NCBI GenBank assembly: GCA_016790475.1
Contig: JAEUOX010000156.1
Location: 1-46,080 of the forward strand
Source of the DNA: Rhodoferax sp.
Lineage (GTDB): Bacteria > Pseudomonadota > Gammaproteobacteria > Burkholderiales > Burkholderiaceae_C
DNA length: 46,080 bases
Reading direction: 5' to 3'
Made by a program: the position numbers and the translations under genes. This document shows positions 44,094 to 46,080 of the stretch, piece by piece; position 1 is the stretch's first letter, and each line of letters begins with the position of its first letter. The notes below the pieces were generated by a model that saw only the letters and a list, made by a program, of their open reading frames with translations, ran no database searches and had not been told where the DNA came from.

Positions 44094-44432
44094 ATGCCCG
44101 TCATCAAAATCCTGCCCCACGCCGAGTACTGCCCCCAGGGCGCTGAAATCACCGCTCCGGCCGGAACCTCCATCTGCGAGGCTTTGCTCGACAACCACAT
44201 CGCCATCGAGCACGCATGCGACATGAGCTGCGCCTGCACCACCTGCCACGTGATCGTGCGTGAGGGCTATGCCTCGCTCAACGAGGCGGAAGAAGAGGAA
44301 GAAGACTTGCTCGATCGCGCCTGGGGCCTGGAGCCGCAATCGCGCCTGTCGTGCCAGGCCATCCTGGCGCAGCAGAACGTGACCATCGAGATCCCCAAGT
44401 ACACCATCAACCACGCCAAGGAAAACCACTGA
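44094..44432 (+). CDS. fdx: ISC-type [2Fe-2S] ferredoxin
   Basis: This ferredoxin (112 residues) supplies electrons for Fe-S assembly. Cluster ligands are C42, C48, C51 and C87 (HACDMSCACTTCHV and RLSCQAI), the same numbering as E. coli Fdx; C46 is the extra conserved cysteine. The acidic patch NEAEEEEEDLLDRAWGLEP is typical. It closes the isc operon, and its stop overlaps the dnaQ start by one base (TGATG). Confidence 0.95.
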   Translation: MPVIKILPHAEYCPQGAEITAPAGTSICEALLDNHIAIEHACDMSCACTTCHVIVREGYASLNEAEEEEEDLLDRAWGLEPQSRLSCQAILAQQNVTIEIPKYTINHAKENH

Positions 44433-45145
44433 TGGCGCGGCAGGTTGTCTTCGATACGGAAACCACGGGCCTGTCGGCCGAGAACGGCGACCGCATCCTG
44501 GAGATAGGGTGCGTGGAGTTGCTGCACCGCAAGCTCACCGGGCGAAGGCTGCACCTGTACATCAACCCGGAGCGCGAGAGCGAAGAGGGCGCCCTGCGCG
44601 TGCACGGCCTGACCACCGAGTTCCTCAGCGACAAGCCCAAGTTCGCGGAAGTGGCCGACCAGATTCTGGACTTCATGCGCGATGCGGAAATCATCATCCA
44701 CAACGCTGCGTTCGACGTCGGCTTCATCAACAAGGAGCTGGAGCGGCTGAATCTGCCCCCACTGGCCAGCCATGTGGCGGGCATTGTCGATACGCTGGCG
44801 CTGGCCAAGGAAATGTTCCCCGGCAAGCGCAACTCGCTCGATGCACTGTGCGACCGCCTGGGCGTGGACAACTCGGCCCGCACCTTGCATGGCGCACTGC
44901 TTGATGCCGAGCTGCTCGCCGATGTGTACATCTGCCTCACGCGTGGGCAGGACGCGCTGCTCATCGCCGACGATGCCGGCGACACAGGCGGCGGCCCCAG
45001 GGCGGCCAGCATCGACCTGAGTGGTCTGCATCTGCCCGTGCTGCAGGCCAACGATCAGGAGCTGGCAGCGCACGAAGCCCTGCTGGCGCAGCTCGACAAG
45101 GAGAGCAAAGGTAAAACAGTGTGGCGCAAGCTGCAAACCGCCTGA
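44432..45145 (+). CDS. dnaQ: DNA polymerase III epsilon subunit (3'-5' exonuclease)
   Basis: The proofreading exonuclease (237 residues) starts MARQVVFDTETTG, with D8 and E10 as Exo I metal ligands. Exo II is IIIHNAAFDVGFIN and Exo III is HGALLDAELLADVY with the catalytic histidine. The last 50 residues hold the region that contacts the polymerase alpha subunit. It is translationally coupled to fdx. Linkage of dnaQ with the isc operon fits this bacterial group. Confidence 0.94.
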   Translation: MARQVVFDTETTGLSAENGDRILEIGCVELLHRKLTGRRLHLYINPERESEEGALRVHGLTTEFLSDKPKFAEVADQILDFMRDAEIIIHNAAFDVGFINKELERLNLPPLASHVAGIVDTLALAKEMFPGKRNSLDALCDRLGVDNSARTLHGALLDAELLADVYICLTRGQDALLIADDAGDTGGGPRAASIDLSGLHLPVLQANDQELAAHEALLAQLDKESKGKTVWRKLQTA

Positions 45146-45160
45146 AAGCTGTGCCATAAT
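45132..45160 (+). promoter_or_regulatory. Likely promoter of the tRNA-Val genes
   Basis: An extended -10 (TGCCATAAT, ending at 45,160) lies 22 bases before the first tRNA. TGCAAA at 45,132-45,137 is a possible -35 with 17-base spacing. The elements overlap the 3' end of dnaQ, so part of the transcript may also come from that gene. Confidence 0.5.
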
Positions 45161-45182
45161 AGCAGGCTGTCGCAACGACAAC

Positions 45183-45257
45183 GGGTGATTAGCTCAGCGG
45201 TAGAGCACTGCCTTCACACGGCAGGGGTCACATGTTCGATCCATGTATCACCCACCA
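45183..45257 (+). tRNA. tRNA-Val (anticodon CAC), copy 1
   Basis: The 75-base gene folds as a full cloverleaf. The acceptor stem is GGGTGAT / ATCACCC and the D-arm AGCTCAGCGGTAGAGCA. The anticodon stem CTGCC / GGCAG has loop TTCACAC, giving anticodon CAC. The T-arm is ACATG TTCGATC CATGT, and CCA is encoded. It decodes GUG. Confidence 0.97.
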
Positions 45258-45294
45258 GCGTTTCGTGGCATTGCTCACTTCGAGCAGTGCCAAT

Positions 45295-45369
45295 GGGTGA
45301 TTAGCTCAGCGGTAGAGCACTGCCTTCACACGGCAGGGGTCACATGTTCGATCCATGTATCACCCACCA
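45295..45369 (+). tRNA. tRNA-Val (anticodon CAC), copy 2
   Basis: This is identical base for base to copy 1, with encoded CCA, after a 37-base spacer. It is the likely attachment gene for the element whose integrase starts 454 bases downstream. Confidence 0.97.
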
Positions 45370-45385
45370 ATTTGCGTTTGCATGC

Positions 45386-45414
45386 AAGGGCCTGAGAGAA
45401 ATCTCAGGCCCTTT
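45386..45414 (+). terminator. Intrinsic terminator after the tRNA genes
   Basis: A 12-base stem (AAGGGCCTGAGA and its complement) with a GAAA loop is followed by TTTG and more T. It ends the tRNA-Val transcript. Confidence 0.92.
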
Positions 45415-45823
45415 GTCATTTCAGCTATCAAAGGATTGGCACTTCAGTGCAACTGCAATTGGCGGGGGGGGCGGGCTTCGAGCGCTTGGTCAGTTGGGAT
45501 GTGGGTCCAGGCGCGTGTCTGATGTGGTGGCCCAAAGAGAGGTGTGATGCGCCAAAGGCATGGCATACAAAGCAAAAAAGCGCCCCGAGAGGCGCTTTTT
45601 GCTTGCTTATTGGCGGAGAGGGCGACCGCAAGAACGCGAATCCGAAGCAATCCGAATTGGTATGCTGAGGTGCTCGAAATCCGCGCCGTTACTTGCTTTC
45701 AGCGCGATTTCACCATTGCGTTGCCTCCGAAAAAATTCCAAGAAATCCAGCGCCATCCAGCTATAAAATATGGTTAGAAAGATGGCCTGATAGATCGCCT
45801 CAAACAACGCGGAAGGTCCGACA
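45415..45823. other. Gene-poor stretch between tRNA-Val and integrase
   Basis: No gene is supported here. GC is lower than in the rest of the window, as often seen at the ends of integrated elements. A second hairpin (AAAAAAGCGCC / GGCGCTTTTT, about 45,574-45,600) could stop transcription from either side. TATAAAAT near 45,762-45,769 may be the -10 of the integrase promoter. Short frames on both strands do not look like proteins. Confidence 0.5.
45574..45602. terminator. Bidirectional hairpin terminator before the integrase
   Basis: A-run, GCGCC stem, short loop, GGCGC stem and T-run make this able to act on both strands. It separates the host tRNA unit from the integrase region. Confidence 0.8.
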
Positions 45824-46080
45824 GTGAGTAAAGCACGCGACCGTCTGACGGCGGTTCAAATCAAAAATCTCAACAAGCCGGGCTTCTATCACGACGGCGG
45901 CGGCTTGTACCTCCAGATCAGCCGCTTTGGCAGCAAGTCCTGGATATTGCGCTACACCCTGAACCAGAAAAAACGCGACATGGGCCTTGGCCCGTTGACC
46001 GACTGGACGCTGGCCGAAGCCCGCGAACGCGCCAAGAAGTATCGCCAGCTTGTGGACGATGGGATTGATCCCATTGACCA
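45824..46080 (+). CDS. Tyrosine-type integrase, N-terminal part (3' cut by window)
   Basis: The frame starts with GTG at 45,824 after GGAAGG and runs open to the window end, giving 85 residues. These include LTAVQIKNLNKPGFYHDGGG, LYLQISRFGSKSWILRYT, MGLGPLTDWTLAEARERA and DDGIDPID. This is the arm-binding N-terminal domain (DUF4102 type) of P4-like integrases carried by genomic islands and prophages. The catalytic domain lies outside the window. Its position just after a tRNA gene, reading away from it, is the classic layout of an island's left end. Confidence 0.9.
   Translation, partial: MSKARDRLTAVQIKNLNKPGFYHDGGGLYLQISRFGSKSWILRYTLNQKKRDMGLGPLTDWTLAEARERAKKYRQLVDDGIDPID

Noticed and set aside
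45607-45807. Small minus-strand membrane protein before the integrase
   Set aside because: It has hydrophobic residues at the start but no ribosome site or recognisable family, and it overlaps the likely integrase promoter.

Overview
The window is high-GC DNA from a betaproteobacterium of the order Burkholderiales. The evidence is the xseB-ispA-dxs order, the complete iscRSUA-hscBA-fdx operon followed by dnaQ, the prkA-yeaH-spoVR operon, and intergenic repeats of a type I recognise from the Comamonadaceae. Two halves differ in style. Roughly 1-30,500 is very GC-rich, prefers CCG for proline, and carries a complex composite of nested inverted repeats. Roughly 30,500-46,080 uses CCC more freely and carries Acidovorax-like intergenic repeats. 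The change falls at the end of prkA, inside a normally conserved operon, so it is either a homologous replacement or an assembly junction.

Layout of the left half. Positions 1-4875 hold a catabolic cluster: a SelA-like PLP enzyme (cut by the window edge), a cog3964-type amidohydrolase/deacetylase, an AspA/AstE-like deacylase, a small secreted protein and a clear N-carbamoyl-D-amino-acid hydrolase. Positions 4889-6492 encode a flavocytochrome c sulfide dehydrogenase pair on the minus strand. Then come a DUF3149 micro-protein, a methyltransferase, an isochorismatase-family hydrolase, an M15 peptidase, an M14 carboxypeptidase and an orphan oligopeptide-type ABC ATPase. An 880-bp gene-free stretch (11,291-12,174) is built of nested inverted and tandem repeats. 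Formate-THF ligase, a sulfurtransferase/Rieske oxygenase pair and the isoprenoid operon xseB-ispA-dxs follow. A TRAP transporter comes next, with the permeases on plus and a TakP-like binding protein converging on minus. It is followed by an EgtB/SenA-like protein with an altered metal-ligand motif, a GAF-Fis regulator, a cytosine-deaminase-like amidohydrolase and a soluble PQQ-type sugar dehydrogenase.

Layout of the right half. prkA-yeaH-spoVR (28,608-33,596) encodes the stress kinase system. It is followed by a cold-shock/DUF1294 fusion, a short CaiB-type CoA-transferase, an aromatic/aspartate aminotransferase, uvrB, and the Fe-S assembly operon iscR-iscS-iscU-iscA-hscB-hscA-fdx with an IscR-type operator in front of iscR, then dnaQ. 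Two identical tRNA-Val(CAC) genes and the start of a P4-type tyrosine integrase close the window, which suggests the left end of an integrated island.

The points most worth a second look are the nested inverted-repeat composite at 11.3-12.1 kb, the His-to-Gln change in the EgtB/SenA-like enzyme, the in-frame copy of a dispersed repeat inside hscA, the compositional junction at the end of prkA, an intrinsic terminator in the leader of the Rieske gene, and the candidate D-amino-acid derivative cluster at the left edge.
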